DNA of 64,000 bases from Reyranella sp. CPCC 100927 (GCF_007859315.1 NZ_VOHA01000020.1:62001-126000); one strand, 5' to 3'. Numbered from the stretch's first letter, positions 23,380-34,646 are shown. The notes: generated by a model from the sequence alone, not told the origin. Numbers and translations: made by a program.

Positions 23380-26300
23380 TCAGGTCGAGGACGTCTCCTG
23401 CGTTTCGGCGGCCGGCTTGCGTTTGCTGAACAGGCCGGCGGCCAGGCGCGCCTTGGCCTTCTCGCGACCAGCCTGGAATGTCACGTACAGCATCGGGATC
23501 ACGAAGATACCCAGCAGCGACGCCGCCAGCATGCCGGTGAACACCGGCGTCGACACCGACCGTCGGGCGACCTCCGATGCGCCGCTGCCCCACACCAGCG
23601 GCACCAGGCCAAGAATGAAGGCGAACGACGTCATCATCACCGGCCGGAACCGCAGGCGCGATCCCTCGGTCGCCGCCTCCAGCAGCGGCACGCCCTTCTC
23701 GCGCTGTTCCTTGGCGAACTCCACGATCAGGATGCCGTTCTTGGCGGCGAGCGCGATCAGCACGACGATGCCGATCTGAGCATAGAGATCCAGCGTCAGG
23801 CCAGCGAGGATGATGCCGGCGAAGGCACCGAGGACCGCCACCGTGACCGACAGCAGGACCGGCACCGGGATGGTCCAGCTCTCGTAGAGCCCCACCAGGA
23901 ACAGGTAGGCGAACAGCACCGCCATCGCCAGGATGGCGCCGACCTGGCCGGATGCGCGTCGCTCCTGGAACGCGATCGACGTCCATTCGTAGCCGTAGCC
24001 GGCCGGCAGGTAGCGGTCGGAGAGCCGCTCGACAGCCAGCAGTGCATCACCCGAGCTCACCCCGGGCGCCGGCGTGCCCGAGATGTTGATGCTGCGGAAG
24101 TTGTTGTAGCGCGTGATGGTCTGCGGTCCCTGCACCACCCGCAGCTCCGCCAGGCTGCGCATGGGCACCATCTGGCCGCTGGCGTTGCGCACCTGGATGC
24201 GGAAGATGTCGTCGATGTCGTCACGGTCCTGCGCCTCGGCCTGCAGCTGCACCTGCCAGGTGCGGCCGAACAGATTGAAGTCGTTGACGTAGAAGCCGCC
24301 CAACGTCGACTGCAGCGCCGCGAAGATGTCGTTGATCCTGACGCCCAAGGTCTGTGCCTTGTCGCGATCGACGTCGAGGAAAAGGCTGGGCGCCGTCGGC
24401 GAGAAGGTCGAGTTCACCCGTGCCAGCTGCGGATCCTGGTTGGCGGCAACCACAAAGGCGCGCATCACGGCCGCCATGTCGGCGGCATCGCGGCCTTCCA
24501 GGTTTTGCAGCTGATACTCGAAGCCGCCACCCGTTCCCAGTCCCGCGATCGGCGGCACGTTGAACGGAAAGGCCACCGCGACCCGCACCGACTGCAATGC
24601 GCCAGCCGTCTGGCGGATGGACGCAAAGACGGTATCGGCTGCCGTCTTGCGGTCGGCGAACGGCTTGAGCGTCACGACGAGGAACGCCGCGTTGGACTGT
24701 GCCGATCCGTCGATGAAGTTGTAGCCGACGACCGACAGCACGTCCTGCTTGGCCGGCAGGGCATTGACGATCGTCTCGATGTCCTTGACGGCGGCTTCGG
24801 TGCGGCCGGTGCTCACGCCGTCGGGCAGCTGGACGTGGATGAAGAACGCGCCCTGGTCCTCTTCCGGCAGGAAGCCGCTGGGAGTCATCCGGGCAGCGAA
24901 ATACGTCACCGCAGCGAACACCACCGTCGCCACGAGGCTGAAGATGGCCAACCGCACGAGGCGGCCGACGACACGGCCGTAGCCGTCGCGGATGCGATCG
25001 ATCCAGGTCTGGATGAAGCGGATCGGCGCCGGCTTGGTGCCGCCGTGCTTCAGCAGGACCGAACACAAGGCCGGCGACAGGGTGAGCGCGTTGACCGCCG
25101 AGAACAGCATGGCGACGCTGATCGTGACCGCGAACTGGCGGAAGAGCTCGCCCGTAATGCCGGGGATGAACCCGACCGGTACGAACACCGACAACAGCAC
25201 CAAGGTGATGGCGATGATGGGCGCCGTGATTTCGCCCATCGCCTTCTTGGTCGCCTCGGCCGGCGTCAGCGTGGGCTCTTCCTCCAGCACCCGCTCGACG
25301 TTCTCGACCACGACGATGGCATCGTCGACCACGATGCCGATGGCCAGCACCATGGCCAGCAGCGACACGGTGTTGGCGGAATAGCCCATCGCGTTGAGCA
25401 CGATGAAGGTCGCCACCAGGCTGACGGGCACGGCGATCGTCGGGATCAGGGTGGCGCGCAGGTTGCCCAGGAACAGGAACACGACCAGCACGACCAGGAC
25501 GAACGCCTCGAACAGCGTATGGATGACGACCTCGATGGTCGCCGTCACGAACAAGGTCGTGTCGTAGATCGGTTTCCACGCCAGGCCTTCGGGAAACCGC
25601 CGCTTCAAGCCGTCCATGGTTTCGCGCACCTTGGCGGCGGCCTGCACGGCGTTGGCGCCCGGCGCCAGGTAGGTGCCAATCGCCAATGACGGCCCACCGT
25701 CCAGCCGCGTGGTCACGTCCTGTGACTTGGCGCCCAGTTCGATGCGTGCCACGTCGCGCACGCGCAGGAGCGATCCGTCGGCGTTGGCGCGGATGACGAT
25801 GTTGCCGAATTCCTCGGCCGTCGTCAGTCGGCCCTTGACCTGGATGTTGAGCTGGAACTGCTGGTCGTCGGCAATCGGACGTGCGCCGATACGGCCGGCC
25901 GCCGCCTGGGCGTTCTGGCTCTGGATGGCGGTAATGACGTCCGCCGGCGTCAGGTTGAGTCCCGTCAGGCGATCGGTCTCGAACCAGATCCGCATCGCAT
26001 AGTCGAGTTGGCCGAACACGAAGACATCACCGACACCGGGGACGCGCTTCAGGGCGTCGACGACGTTGATGACGGCATAGTTGCTTACAACCAGCGGATC
26101 GAGTTTGCCGCCGGGCGAATAGACGCCGATGAACTGCAGGATGGCGGACGATCGCTTCTGGACCGTCACGCCGGCGCGTTGGACCTCGGACGGCAGCCGC
26201 GAGAGCGCGGCCTGCACCCGGTTGTTGACGTTGACGGCGTTGATGTCGGGATTCGTGCCCAGTTCGAAACTGATCGTCAGCGAATAGGAGCCGTCGTTGG

Positions 26301-26550
26301 CACTCGACGACTTCATGTAGATCATCTGGTCGACACCGACGACCGCCTGCTCGATGACCTGCGCCACCGTCTCCTCGACAACCGATGCCGGTGCGCCGGG
26401 GTAGGCGGTACTGACTTGGACCTGCGGCGGCACGATGTCGGGCAGCTGCGAGACCGGGATGCGCGACATCGACAACAAGCCGGCGATGGTCATGACGATC
26501 GCGATGACGATCGCCAGCCGTGGCCGGTCGACGAACAGCGCGGCGATCAT
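23380..26550 (-). CDS. RND efflux permease, HAE-1 (AcrB/MexB) family
   Basis: An inner-membrane proton antiporter of 1056 residues with the usual 12 transmembrane helices and two large periplasmic loops. The proton-relay segment [18 protein letters not shown] includes the paired Asp in helix 4, and the N-terminus [16 protein letters not shown] is characteristic. Function is likely export of hydrophobic drugs or solvents with an adaptor and outer membrane channel. It overlaps the adaptor stop by four bases (ATGA), so both are co-translated. No TolC-like gene or TetR regulator is adjacent. Confidence 0.96.
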   Translation of the reverse strand: MIAALFVDRPRLAIVIAIVMTIAGLLSMSRIPVSQLPDIVPPQVQVSTAYPGAPASVVEETVAQVIEQAVVGVDQMIYMKSSSANDGSYSLTISFELGTNPDINAVNVNNRVQAALSRLPSEVQRAGVTVQKRSSAILQFIGVYSPGGKLDPLVVSNYAVINVVDALKRVPGVGDVFVFGQLDYAMRIWFETDRLTGLNLTPADVITAIQSQNAQAAAGRIGARPIADDQQFQLNIQVKGRLTTAEEFGNIVIRANADGSLLRVRDVARIELGAKSQDVTTRLDGGPSLAIGTYLAPGANAVQAAAKVRETMDGLKRRFPEGLAWKPIYDTTLFVTATIEVVIHTLFEAFVLVVLVVFLFLGNLRATLIPTIAVPVSLVATFIVLNAMGYSANTVSLLAMVLAIGIVVDDAIVVVENVERVLEEEPTLTPAEATKKAMGEITAPIIAITLVLLSVFVPVGFIPGITGELFRQFAVTISVAMLFSAVNALTLSPALCSVLLKHGGTKPAPIRFIQTWIDRIRDGYGRVVGRLVRLAIFSLVATVVFAAVTYFAARMTPSGFLPEEDQGAFFIHVQLPDGVSTGRTEAAVKDIETIVNALPAKQDVLSVVGYNFIDGSAQSNAAFLVVTLKPFADRKTAADTVFASIRQTAGALQSVRVAVAFPFNVPPIAGLGTGGGFEYQLQNLEGRDAADMAAVMRAFVVAANQDPQLARVNSTFSPTAPSLFLDVDRDKAQTLGVRINDIFAALQSTLGGFYVNDFNLFGRTWQVQLQAEAQDRDDIDDIFRIQVRNASGQMVPMRSLAELRVVQGPQTITRYNNFRSINISGTPAPGVSSGDALLAVERLSDRYLPAGYGYEWTSIAFQERRASGQVGAILAMAVLFAYLFLVGLYESWTIPVPVLLSVTVAVLGAFAGIILAGLTLDLYAQIGIVVLIALAAKNGILIVEFAKEQREKGVPLLEAATEGSRLRFRPVMMTSFAFILGLVPLVWGSGASEVARRSVSTPVFTGMLAASLLGIFVIPMLYVTFQAGREKAKARLAAGLFSKRKPAAETQETSST

Positions 26551-27742
26551 CGCGGTAGCCGTTCCTGACGAACGGCCGGCGTCACCGGTGCCGCCTGGAC
26601 CGGCTGACCCGGCCTGATGCGCTGAATGCCCTCGACGACCACCGTCTCGCCCGGCTCGAGGCCGGACTCGATGGCCACGATCTCGGCCGTGCTCTGGCCC
26701 AGGCGTACGCGGCGGATCTGTCCGCGCGACTCCTTGTCAACCACGAACACGTACGGCCCCTGCTGATCGACCAGCAGGGCGCTGCGCGGGATGGTGACGA
26801 CCAATGCAGGCTCCCGGCCCTCAAGCCGCACAGTGACAATCGCCCCGTCAATGAGGTCGCGTTCGTTGCCGCTGCCCTGGCGCTTCATCGGATTGGCAAG
26901 CGTCGCCCGCACCAACACCGTATCGGTAGCGCGATCCACCTGGCTGTCGACGAAGTCGATCTTGCCGAGGTGCGGATAGTCCGAGCCGTCGGGCAGCTTG
27001 ATCCGCACCTGCACGTCGTTCGGCCCGGCGCCGGCGCCCAGGCGGTCCCTGATCGCGAAGCCTTCGCGCACGGAGATCGGAAAGGCAACCCGCATCGGAT
27101 CCTGGCTCACGATCGTCGCCAGGGCACCGGAATCCGGCCCGACCACGGCGCCGACGGTAAAGATTGATCGGCCGATCTTGCCGGCCAGCGGGGCGCGGAT
27201 ATCCGTGTAGCCGAGATTGATCTCGGCCTGCCGCAGCGCCGCCTGCGCACTCTGGACCTGGGCGTCGGCTTGGCGCTCGGCCGCCTGGGCGTCATCGACG
27301 CGCGCCTGTGGTCCCGCCTGCGTGCGCGCCAGTTCCCGGGCGCGGCCCAGCTGGATCTTGGCGTTCTCGAGCGTGGCCTGGGCCGACGCCAGCTCGGCCT
27401 TGCGCCGCTCGACATCGGCCTCGAACTGCGCCGGTTCGATGCGAAACAGCGACTGATTCTCCGTGACCTCGGTGCCTTCCTCGAAGGTGCGCGCCTGGAG
27501 AAAACCAGTCACCCGGGCGCGAGATCGACCTTGCCGATCGCTTCGATGCGTCCCACGAAATCGAATGACGTCGTGATCGGCCGGCGCTCGGCCTGCACGA
27601 CGCCAACGACCGGCGCCTGCTGTTGTTGTTGAGCTATCACGGCCACCGGCAACGCGGCGGCCACGCACGCCACCAGCACCGTGCGAACCAATCTACGGCG
27701 GCGGGACCCGCGACGCCTCGCCGGCTTCGAGGAATCGTTCAA
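26547..27742 (-). pseudogene. RND adaptor (membrane fusion protein), interrupted by a -1 frameshift
   Basis: Two overlapping frames encode one adaptor. The first (ATG 27742 to stop 27509) has a basic N-terminus, a hydrophobic export segment ending in VIAQ, and the MFP start FDFVGRIEAIGKVDL. The second resumes exactly where the family continues, RARVTGFLQARTFEEGTEV, and runs through the coiled-coil hairpin (Ala/Gln-rich, about 75-160) and barrel to 26547. One base appears missing near 27520-27523, so the continuous product would be about 398 residues. Either the pump is inactivated, or the read carries a sequencing error. The permease downstream is intact. Confidence 0.82.
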
Positions 27743-27883
27743 TTCGCCCCTCCCCCGTTGCGCGCGGCAGCTGCCGTTCGGTCAGCAGCATCCTTCGATA
27801 TCGACAGATTGGCTTATCGTTGTTTCAGTATCAAGCACTGCCCTGGCGGCCATTTCGGTGGACGGGACCTGGCGCGGCCGACG

Positions 27884-29404
27884 CTACGGTGCATGCGCTC
27901 CTGTCAGTCCCAGCCGATCGGCAGCCACCGCGGGATCGGCCAGCAGGCCGAGATCGACACTACCGAGCGCGACAGGTGCGCCCGGTTCCAGCGCGATGGT
28001 CAGCGTGCCCGGGCGATCGATGAAGGCCGACACGGCATCCACGACCCGACGCACGCGCGGCGAACCGCCGCCATAGGCATCGGCGCCGTCGCGGATCTGC
28101 GCGGCCAGCGCCCGCCGGAACGCATCTTCGGGCTGGCCTGCCGATCGCGATCCATGGGCAATGGCGCGATCGGCCACGCCTTCATCCTTGAACGCAAGCC
28201 GGAGCCAGTCGAATGACGCGGTGGCAAGCGACTCCATCAGAGCCTCGGCGCCGTCCGCGCCGGCAGGCGCACTGATGTCGAGGCCCGAAAAAGCGTAGGT
28301 CAGGGACAGTGTCCCGGCACCGGGAACCGACAACGCACAGGGCTGCACCGTCCAGTTCTTGCGGCTGTTGTCGGAGTCGCTGGTGCACGCGATCGTGCCC
28401 GTCAGTGCCGGATAGCCCAGCGCCGAGAGGATGCGCGCCACCGGCGATTCTGCCTGACCAGGAGTCGCCAGCCGGATTCCATCAGCGTAAAAGCCGACCC
28501 GTTCGATCGCGCCGTCGACCGGCCGCGACACCGTCGCACCGACGCGCGCCAGGCTGAAGCCGTGCGCCGCCAACGCCCGACCACCAACGGCCAGCACTTC
28601 CCAGCGATCAAACCGCGGCCGTCGCTCGGGATCGGTCGCCGACACCGCACGGCCGGCTGCCATGTCAGGCAACGCCGGCGTCAGGTCAACGCCGGCGATC
28701 GTGATTGACCCGATGGTGACAGCGCCCTGCTCCCGCGCGTCATCCTTGTCGATGAACCGCAGGTCATCGACCCGGGCCTCGCCCACGCGGCCCGCATCGA
28801 TGCCGCGCACCGTCACGCGCGCCGCGCTCGCGCCGCCGGAATCCTTGCGCGCGGCAACACCGCTGACGACGATTTCCGTCGCCCGAATGCCGGGCAGGAT
28901 GACCCCGACGATCTTGCCGGCATCGTCACTGAAAAGCTGAGCGGTCGGTACCCGCGTGAATTGACGCAGCGCAACGGCACCGGTGGCCACCGTCGACACA
29001 GTCGCTTCGCCGTCGGTCGATTCGATCCCGATGTTGCGGGCCTCGATCTGACTGGCGACCTGAGCGAAGTCGCCTTGCCCTCTGCCGTCCTTGTAACGGC
29101 CCGGGTTGATGGCATTGTCGAGAGCAAACGGCTGCGGATCGACAACCGATACCGACTCGATCGTCACGCGCTCCGTATCCGGCGCACCTGTCAGTTCGAT
29201 CTCAGCCACCGTGAGGCGGCGCGCTACCAGATCGAAGCGCACTGCACCGTACTTGAAACCCGTGAACGGCGCCGGCGGCGTGCGCACCCAGGCGTCGAGC
29301 AGGGCACGTGCCTCGCGCTCGACCAGGTTCTGCGCAACAGCAATCGCGCTCCAGACCAGCACAGCGATCGCCGACGTACCCACCACGAACCGCCGCCACC
29401 GCAT
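27884..29404 (-). CDS. Hypothetical exported or membrane-anchored beta-rich protein
   Basis: A 506-residue protein beginning with an uncleaved or cleaved hydrophobic helix (FVVGTSAIAVLVWSAIAVAQ). GGAGG lies six bases before ATG 29404. The rest is repetitive beta-rich sequence (VRFDLVARRLTVAEIELTG, EIVVSGVAARKD, VRGIDAGRVGEARVDDLRF), reminiscent of AsmA/translocation-associated or DUF2125-like envelope proteins, but I could not confirm a family. It follows the S10 peptidase gene by about 65 bases on the same strand. Location in the envelope is inferred from the N-terminal helix. Confidence 0.7.
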   Translation of the reverse strand: MRWRRFVVGTSAIAVLVWSAIAVAQNLVEREARALLDAWVRTPPAPFTGFKYGAVRFDLVARRLTVAEIELTGAPDTERVTIESVSVVDPQPFALDNAINPGRYKDGRGQGDFAQVASQIEARNIGIESTDGEATVSTVATGAVALRQFTRVPTAQLFSDDAGKIVGVILPGIRATEIVVSGVAARKDSGGASAARVTVRGIDAGRVGEARVDDLRFIDKDDAREQGAVTIGSITIAGVDLTPALPDMAAGRAVSATDPERRPRFDRWEVLAVGGRALAAHGFSLARVGATVSRPVDGAIERVGFYADGIRLATPGQAESPVARILSALGYPALTGTIACTSDSDNSRKNWTVQPCALSVPGAGTLSLTYAFSGLDISAPAGADGAEALMESLATASFDWLRLAFKDEGVADRAIAHGSRSAGQPEDAFRRALAAQIRDGADAYGGGSPRVRRVVDAVSAFIDRPGTLTIALEPGAPVALGSVDLGLLADPAVAADRLGLTGAHAP

Positions 29405-29469
29405 CCCGGCCTCCGCCTACTCAGGGACATTCTCACGCCGGATGTCATACACGACCGACAAGCGCCCTT

Positions 29470-31005
29470 CTATTTCATCAGCGCCTGGACTTCCGCGCGA
29501 AACGCCTGGCGGGAGGCGTCGCGAGTATAGAACATGTGGCCGCCGGGATAGACCACGAGCTTGACGCGGTCGGGTGAAGCGTAGGCCGGCAACTGATCAA
29601 GCACGATCTTCGAGCCAAAATACGGCGTCGCCAGATCGAACAGGCCATGCGCCACCAGCAGCCTCAGTTTGGGGTCCAAGGCGAGAATCCGCCGCAGGTG
29701 ACCGACCGACTCGGCCGGATCGATGCCGCGGCCGTAGTTCCAGGCCCGCAATACCGAAGGATTGAACAGGTGGTACGATCCGGTCGGCCGCCAGTTGAGC
29801 TTGCGCGTGTAGAGATCGACCGCGGCACTGGTCAACGGTGCCGCGAACGGATCCCCGGACGGATCATCGAACAGAAACCAGCTCGACCCAGGATAGGGGT
29901 CGATCCCCGACACCGACGCATCGTAGCGCCCCAGGACACGGCCGCTGCGGCGATCGAATTCACGGCGGAATTCGGCCTGGTCGAAACGACCGGCGAGGCG
30001 GCGGCTGACGGCCTGGTCGATCCCCGTCAGGGCCGCGACACGGTCGGCCAGCCGCGTGGTCGCCTCAGCATCGGCCTCGCCCTTGACGAGGTCGACAAGA
30101 AATTCAGTCCTGGCGAATTGCTCGACATCGGCCATGTCGGCATGCGTGACAGGCCCCTTCTGCTCGCGCGCGACGGCCGCCATGGTGGGCAGCCGCGCGA
30201 CATACTGCAGGAGGCTGGATCCGGAAAAGTCGCGAAAGTCGAGTACCGGCGACACGAGGGCCAGGCCCTTCACGCCGACTCCCTGCTCCGTCTCCAGGGT
30301 GCGCACCACCCGCGGACCGCGGATGCCGCCATAGCTCTCGCCGACGACGAATTTCGGCGACGTCAGGCGGCCAGCTTTCTCCAGCCAGCGGCGGATGGTT
30401 AGCGCCACCGACGCCGCATCGCCGTCGACGGACAAGAACCGGTTGCGCACGGCATCGCCGCTGGCCAGGAACCGGCTGTAGCCGGTGCCGACCGGATCGA
30501 TGAACACCAGGTCGGTAAAGTCGAGCCAGGTCTCGGCGTTGGGCAACAGGTCGGCCGGCGCTGACGGCACCGCGGCGTCCTTGCCCATGTCCAGGCGCCA
30601 CGGACCGGCGGCGCCGAACTGGAGCCACGCGGACGCACTGCCCGGCCCGCCGTTGAACAGGAACGTCACCGGGCGGGCGCGCGGATCGCCACCGTCGAGT
30701 AGATAAGCGGTGAAGGCGACGTCAGCCTGCGGTTCGCCTTTGTCGTCATAGTGACGAATCGAGCCGGCAGTCGCCGTGAACGACAGCTTTCGATCGGGAA
30801 GATCAAGGACGTGCTGCGTCGAGGCATCGGCTGGCAGACGGAGCCGCTCGGCGGCTGCCGGTGCGTCACTGCGTCCATCCGGCGCCGCGGTCTTCCGGCT
30901 GGCTGATGGCGGCGGCGCGGCGTCCTGCGCGACGGCGATTGTTGACCAGGCGAGCCCGACACAGAAGGCGACGCACATTGCGCGCGCCGAGTAAGGACCA
31001 GCCAT
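29470..31005 (-). CDS. S10 serine carboxypeptidase-like secreted peptidase
   Basis: A 511-residue protein. ATG 31005 is preferred to 31038 because it has GCAGGG upstream and opens a signal peptide (ending IAVAQDA). S10 marks are present in order: FLFNGGPGSAS, the nucleophile in FVVGESYGG, the acid in HGLFDLATPYF and the His in YPGGHMFYTRDASR. The family removes C-terminal residues at acidic pH, mostly studied in eukaryotes, though bacterial members are common in Proteobacteria. Probably periplasmic or secreted. Neighbour downstream is the beta-rich hypothetical protein. Confidence 0.92.
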   Translation of the reverse strand: MAGPYSARAMCVAFCVGLAWSTIAVAQDAAPPPSASRKTAAPDGRSDAPAAAERLRLPADASTQHVLDLPDRKLSFTATAGSIRHYDDKGEPQADVAFTAYLLDGGDPRARPVTFLFNGGPGSASAWLQFGAAGPWRLDMGKDAAVPSAPADLLPNAETWLDFTDLVFIDPVGTGYSRFLASGDAVRNRFLSVDGDAASVALTIRRWLEKAGRLTSPKFVVGESYGGIRGPRVVRTLETEQGVGVKGLALVSPVLDFRDFSGSSLLQYVARLPTMAAVAREQKGPVTHADMADVEQFARTEFLVDLVKGEADAEATTRLADRVAALTGIDQAVSRRLAGRFDQAEFRREFDRRSGRVLGRYDASVSGIDPYPGSSWFLFDDPSGDPFAAPLTSAAVDLYTRKLNWRPTGSYHLFNPSVLRAWNYGRGIDPAESVGHLRRILALDPKLRLLVAHGLFDLATPYFGSKIVLDQLPAYASPDRVKLVVYPGGHMFYTRDASRQAFRAEVQALMK

Positions 31006-31038
31006 CGTTGCCCTGCTCCCCGTAAACCGACGCGTCAT

Positions 31039-31276
31039 GTCCGCGCGTCATCACCCTGCGGTACGCCGCTCTTGGGCGCAAGCGCGCTCTGGGTCATCTC
31101 GTTGTGATCATCCGGACGAAGCGCCTCGGAAATCGCAGACGCCGTCAACCTCTGGGTTGACGCGCGGGAACGAGGGGAACCGCACAGTGCAGCAGCGCGC
31201 GCAGTGTCGACGGGCCATGTCGCCGAAGATTCCTGTCGTGTGCCGATACCTCTGGCAAGACGAGAGGAAGTGGCTC
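31039..31276. other. Intergenic region between S10 peptidase and PG-binding-like gene
   Basis: About 240 bases holding the divergent promoters of the two neighbouring genes. I saw no clear hairpin, tRNA or operator in it. An extended plus-strand frame covers this region but has no ribosome binding site or protein-like composition before 31277. Confidence 0.4.
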
Positions 31277-31831
31277 ATGCCCTATGCTCAGCCTGTCACC
31301 GGCAATCCGGGCTTCACGGTCATCTACAACGTCGAGCAGGCCGTTGGACTGAACGCGCCCAATGCGCGCGATGACGTGAAGCTGGTGCAATACTTGTTGC
31401 GTGGCATCTACCGCGAACAGGCTGCGAGCCTGGCAATGGATGGGTACATCGGCCCCATCACCGTCAGCTGGATCAAGCGGTTCCAGATGGACGCGAAGAG
31501 CGCCGGCAACAGCATGCTGGTCGACGGGCGCGTCGATCGCGCACAGGGTTACCGATCCTCCGTCTCCAGGACGGTCTACGCCATCATGCTGATGAACATG
31601 TACCTCAAGCGCCACAACCCGGCGGCCTTCTCAAGCCTGCCGGCCACCGTTCCCATCAGCGCCCATCCCCGGCAGAACCCATACAACCCCAAGCCCGAAA
31701 GTCCGAAGAAGAAGGTGTGGACGATCTCCACCAGGGACAACAAGCGGTTCACCATCACCTACGACGACGGGAGTGAAGAAACCGTCATCGTGCAGGGCAC
31801 GATGTTCATTGGCAGCGAGGGATGGGCGTGA
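31277..31831 (+). CDS. Peptidoglycan-binding-like domain protein
   Basis: A 184-residue protein whose ATG at 31277 follows GAGAGGAAG; the longer frame from 31037 lacks a start signal. Residues about 25-75 (DDVKLVQYLLRGIYREQAASLAMDGYIGPITVSWIKRFQ) look like a PG_binding_1 helical bundle (LQxxL...DGxxGxxT...FQ). The C-terminal strand pair (WTISTRDNKRFTITYDDGSEETVIVQG) is beta-hairpin-like. No signal peptide is seen, so cell-wall access would need another route. Function uncertain. Confidence 0.75.
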   Translation: MPYAQPVTGNPGFTVIYNVEQAVGLNAPNARDDVKLVQYLLRGIYREQAASLAMDGYIGPITVSWIKRFQMDAKSAGNSMLVDGRVDRAQGYRSSVSRTVYAIMLMNMYLKRHNPAAFSSLPATVPISAHPRQNPYNPKPESPKKKVWTISTRDNKRFTITYDDGSEETVIVQGTMFIGSEGWA

Positions 31832-31873
31832 GATCGACCTGGGCGTCCTGGCAGCGGGCCGGTACGCCCGCCA

Positions 31874-32530
31874 TCACGGCTCGGCGTCGGGCTGCTGTGA
31901 GGGTTGTGCCCGGTCGAAGGCCGGATGCGCCATGCAGGTGTCGAAGATGCGCATCAGAGTCGGGTACTTCGCAAGATCGTTGCCGAAGCGCTTGGCATTG
32001 AAGACCTGCGGCACCAGGCACATGTCGGCGATGGTGGGCGTATCGCCATGCGAGAAGCGGCCGGTCTTCGGATGGCCGGCGACGGAGGCCTCGTACGCCG
32101 TGAAGCCGACATCGATCCAGTGCCGGGCCCAGGCCTGCTTGCCGGCCTCGTCCTGGCCACACGCTTGGCCCAGGTAGCCCAGGACCCGCAGGTTCTGGAT
32201 CGGATGGACCTCGCAGGCCGGAATCATGGCGAGCGACCGCACGCGGGCACGGCCAGCCGGATCTTTCGGCAGGATCGGCGGTTCGGGGTGTGTTTCCTCG
32301 ATGTACTCGAGGATCGCCAGCGACTGCGCCAGTGCCGTGCCATCATCCAGCACCAGGGTCGGCACCAGCTGTTGCGGATTGATGCGGGTGTAGTCCGGCG
32401 AGGTCTGTTCCTGGCGCCGCAGGTGGATGAACGCCAGGTCGGGCGTGATGCCCTTGAGATTCATCGCGATGCGCACGCGAAACGCCGCCGACGAACGGAA
32501 ATAGCCGTAGAACTTCATCGTGCTCCCCAT
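31874..32530 (-). CDS. maiA: Maleylacetoacetate isomerase (zeta-class glutathione transferase)
   Basis: A 218-residue glutathione transferase that isomerises maleylacetoacetate to fumarylacetoacetate in tyrosine and phenylalanine degradation. The N-terminal thioredoxin-like domain starts FYGYFRSSAAFRVRIAMNLKGI, the zeta-class motif SSxS-xRVRI with Ala in place of the usual Cys/Ser at one position. QSLAILEYIEETHP and the helical C-domain NLRVLGYLG plus DTPTIADMCLVPQVFNA are typical. An internal ATG at 32518 is an alternative start. Its partner hpd is upstream on the same strand; homogentisate dioxygenase and fumarylacetoacetase are not in the window. Confidence 0.92.
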   Translation of the reverse strand: MGSTMKFYGYFRSSAAFRVRIAMNLKGITPDLAFIHLRRQEQTSPDYTRINPQQLVPTLVLDDGTALAQSLAILEYIEETHPEPPILPKDPAGRARVRSLAMIPACEVHPIQNLRVLGYLGQACGQDEAGKQAWARHWIDVGFTAYEASVAGHPKTGRFSHGDTPTIADMCLVPQVFNAKRFGNDLAKYPTLMRIFDTCMAHPAFDRAQPSQQPDAEP

Positions 32531-32535
32531 GGCTC

Positions 32536-32679
32536 ACCTCTCCCGCATGCGGGAGAGGTCGACGAGCGCGCCGGCGCTCGGCGGGTGAGGGCCCAAGGAC
32601 GAGGTCCCTCGTGTGAGATCCCTCACCCTCCCATCGCTGGCGCGATGGGCCCCTCCCTCTCCCGCATGCGGGAGAGGGA
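32536..32679. repeat. REP-like palindrome pair between hpd and maiA
   Basis: Two perfect palindromes share the core CTCTCCCGCATGCGGGAGAG: 32536-32559 and 32654-32679. The sequence between them includes CCCTCACCCTCCC, a motif of bacterial repetitive extragenic palindromes. The pair would form hairpins in the hpd-maiA transcript and could modulate expression of the downstream maiA. Confidence 0.75.
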
Positions 32680-32681
32680 CG

Positions 32682-33776
<1,095 letters not shown>

Positions 33777-33827
33777 GTCGTCCTCCGGAAGCCGGGCGCC
33801 GCAACGGGTTTGACCGGCCGCCCGAAT

Positions 33828-33845
33828 TAGTTTCAAATGAAACTA
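33828..33845. promoter_or_regulatory. Operator 1 of the hpd MarR regulator
   Basis: Perfect inverted repeat TAGTTTCA-AA-TGAAACTA between hpd and the MarR gene. It is AT-rich against a GC-rich background and about 50 bases upstream of the hpd start. Confidence 0.7.
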
Positions 33846-33858
33846 CCAGCCCGCTTAA

Positions 33859-33878
33859 TTGGTTTCAACTGCAACTAA
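33859..33878. promoter_or_regulatory. Operator 2 of the hpd MarR regulator (imperfect)
   Basis: TTGGTTTCA-AC-TGCAACTAA shares the arms of operator 1 with two mismatches, and lies 20 bases before the MarR start. Two copies spaced about 32 bases centre to centre lie on roughly the same helix face. Confidence 0.6.
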
Positions 33879-33898
33879 CTCATGGAATTGCGGCTCCA

Positions 33899-34372
33899 AT
33901 GACCTCCCCCAAGCCCGCAGGCCCGACCCTGGCGCTCGAGCGCTTCCTGCCCTATCGCCTGTCGATCCTCAGCCAGCTCGTCAGCGCCTCGGTCCATGAC
34001 CAGTATTTCGAGCCCTCGCGGCTTACGATCCCGCAGTGGCGGGTGATGGCCGTCCTGGGCCGCTACGCCCCGCTGTCGGCCAGCGCGGTCTGCGAGCGCA
34101 CCATCATGGACAAGGTCACCGTCAGCCGCGCCACGGCCGGACTGTTCGACCGCGGCCTGATCGAACGCGCGACCGACGACAGCGACCGTCGCAAGTCGGC
34201 ACTGCGCCTGTCCACCGCCGGCCGCCGTCTGCACGATCATATCGCGCCCCTGGCGCTGGGGTACGAGGCCCGCCTGCTGAAAGGGCTGACGCCCGGCGAG
34301 CGCAAGACCCTGGATATGCTGCTGGACAAGCTGATGGACCATGCCCGCGCACTCCGCGTAACGACGGCCTGA
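33899..34372 (+). CDS. MarR-family regulator of hpd
   Basis: A 157-residue winged-helix protein: recognition region LSASAVCERTIMDKVTVSRATAGLF (about 59-83) and wing DDSDRRKSALRLSTAG (about 91-106). Position, divergence from hpd and two matching palindromes between them suggest it represses hpd and itself in response to a tyrosine-pathway intermediate, as HpdR-type MarR regulators do. ATG 33899 overlaps the AT-rich promoter region; no strong Shine-Dalgarno is seen. Confidence 0.9.
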   Translation: MTSPKPAGPTLALERFLPYRLSILSQLVSASVHDQYFEPSRLTIPQWRVMAVLGRYAPLSASAVCERTIMDKVTVSRATAGLFDRGLIERATDDSDRRKSALRLSTAGRRLHDHIAPLALGYEARLLKGLTPGERKTLDMLLDKLMDHARALRVTTA

Positions 34373-34380
34373 GTCTACTA

Positions 34381-34523
34381 CCTTTCCCCGCTTGCGGGGG
34401 AAGGTGCCGGAAGGGCGGATGAGGGATGCCCACGCCAAACATTACCCCTCATCGACGCCCTGGTTCCGTCAAACCATCCCCATCCGGCGCTGCGCGCCAC
34501 CTTCCCTCGCAAGTGGGGAAGGG
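34381..34523. repeat. REP-like palindromes between MarR gene and aroQ
   Basis: Two imperfect palindromes, CCTTTCCCCGCTTGCGGGGG (34381-34400, continuing GAAGG) and CTTCCCTCGCAAGTGGGGAA (34501-34520), with CCGGAAGGGCGGATGAGGG-like sequence between them. They resemble repetitive extragenic palindromes and lie in a 270-base gene-free stretch; no further gene is supported there. Confidence 0.6.
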
Positions 34524-34646
34524 TAAAAATCCCCTGCCGATCTCCCAGGCGACGCCACCCCGCATGCCTTGCCGGGCCGAAGCGCCATGCTATAAGGCCA
34601 GCGGCGGCTATACACGGCTGTCGGCAGGGAACCTCAAACGGTTGAA

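Noticed and set aside
27509-27530. Programmed -1 frameshift in the RND adaptor
   Set aside because: The CCCGGGT run is not in the X XXY YYZ phase and no known adaptor uses such a site; a one-base deletion or sequencing error is simpler.
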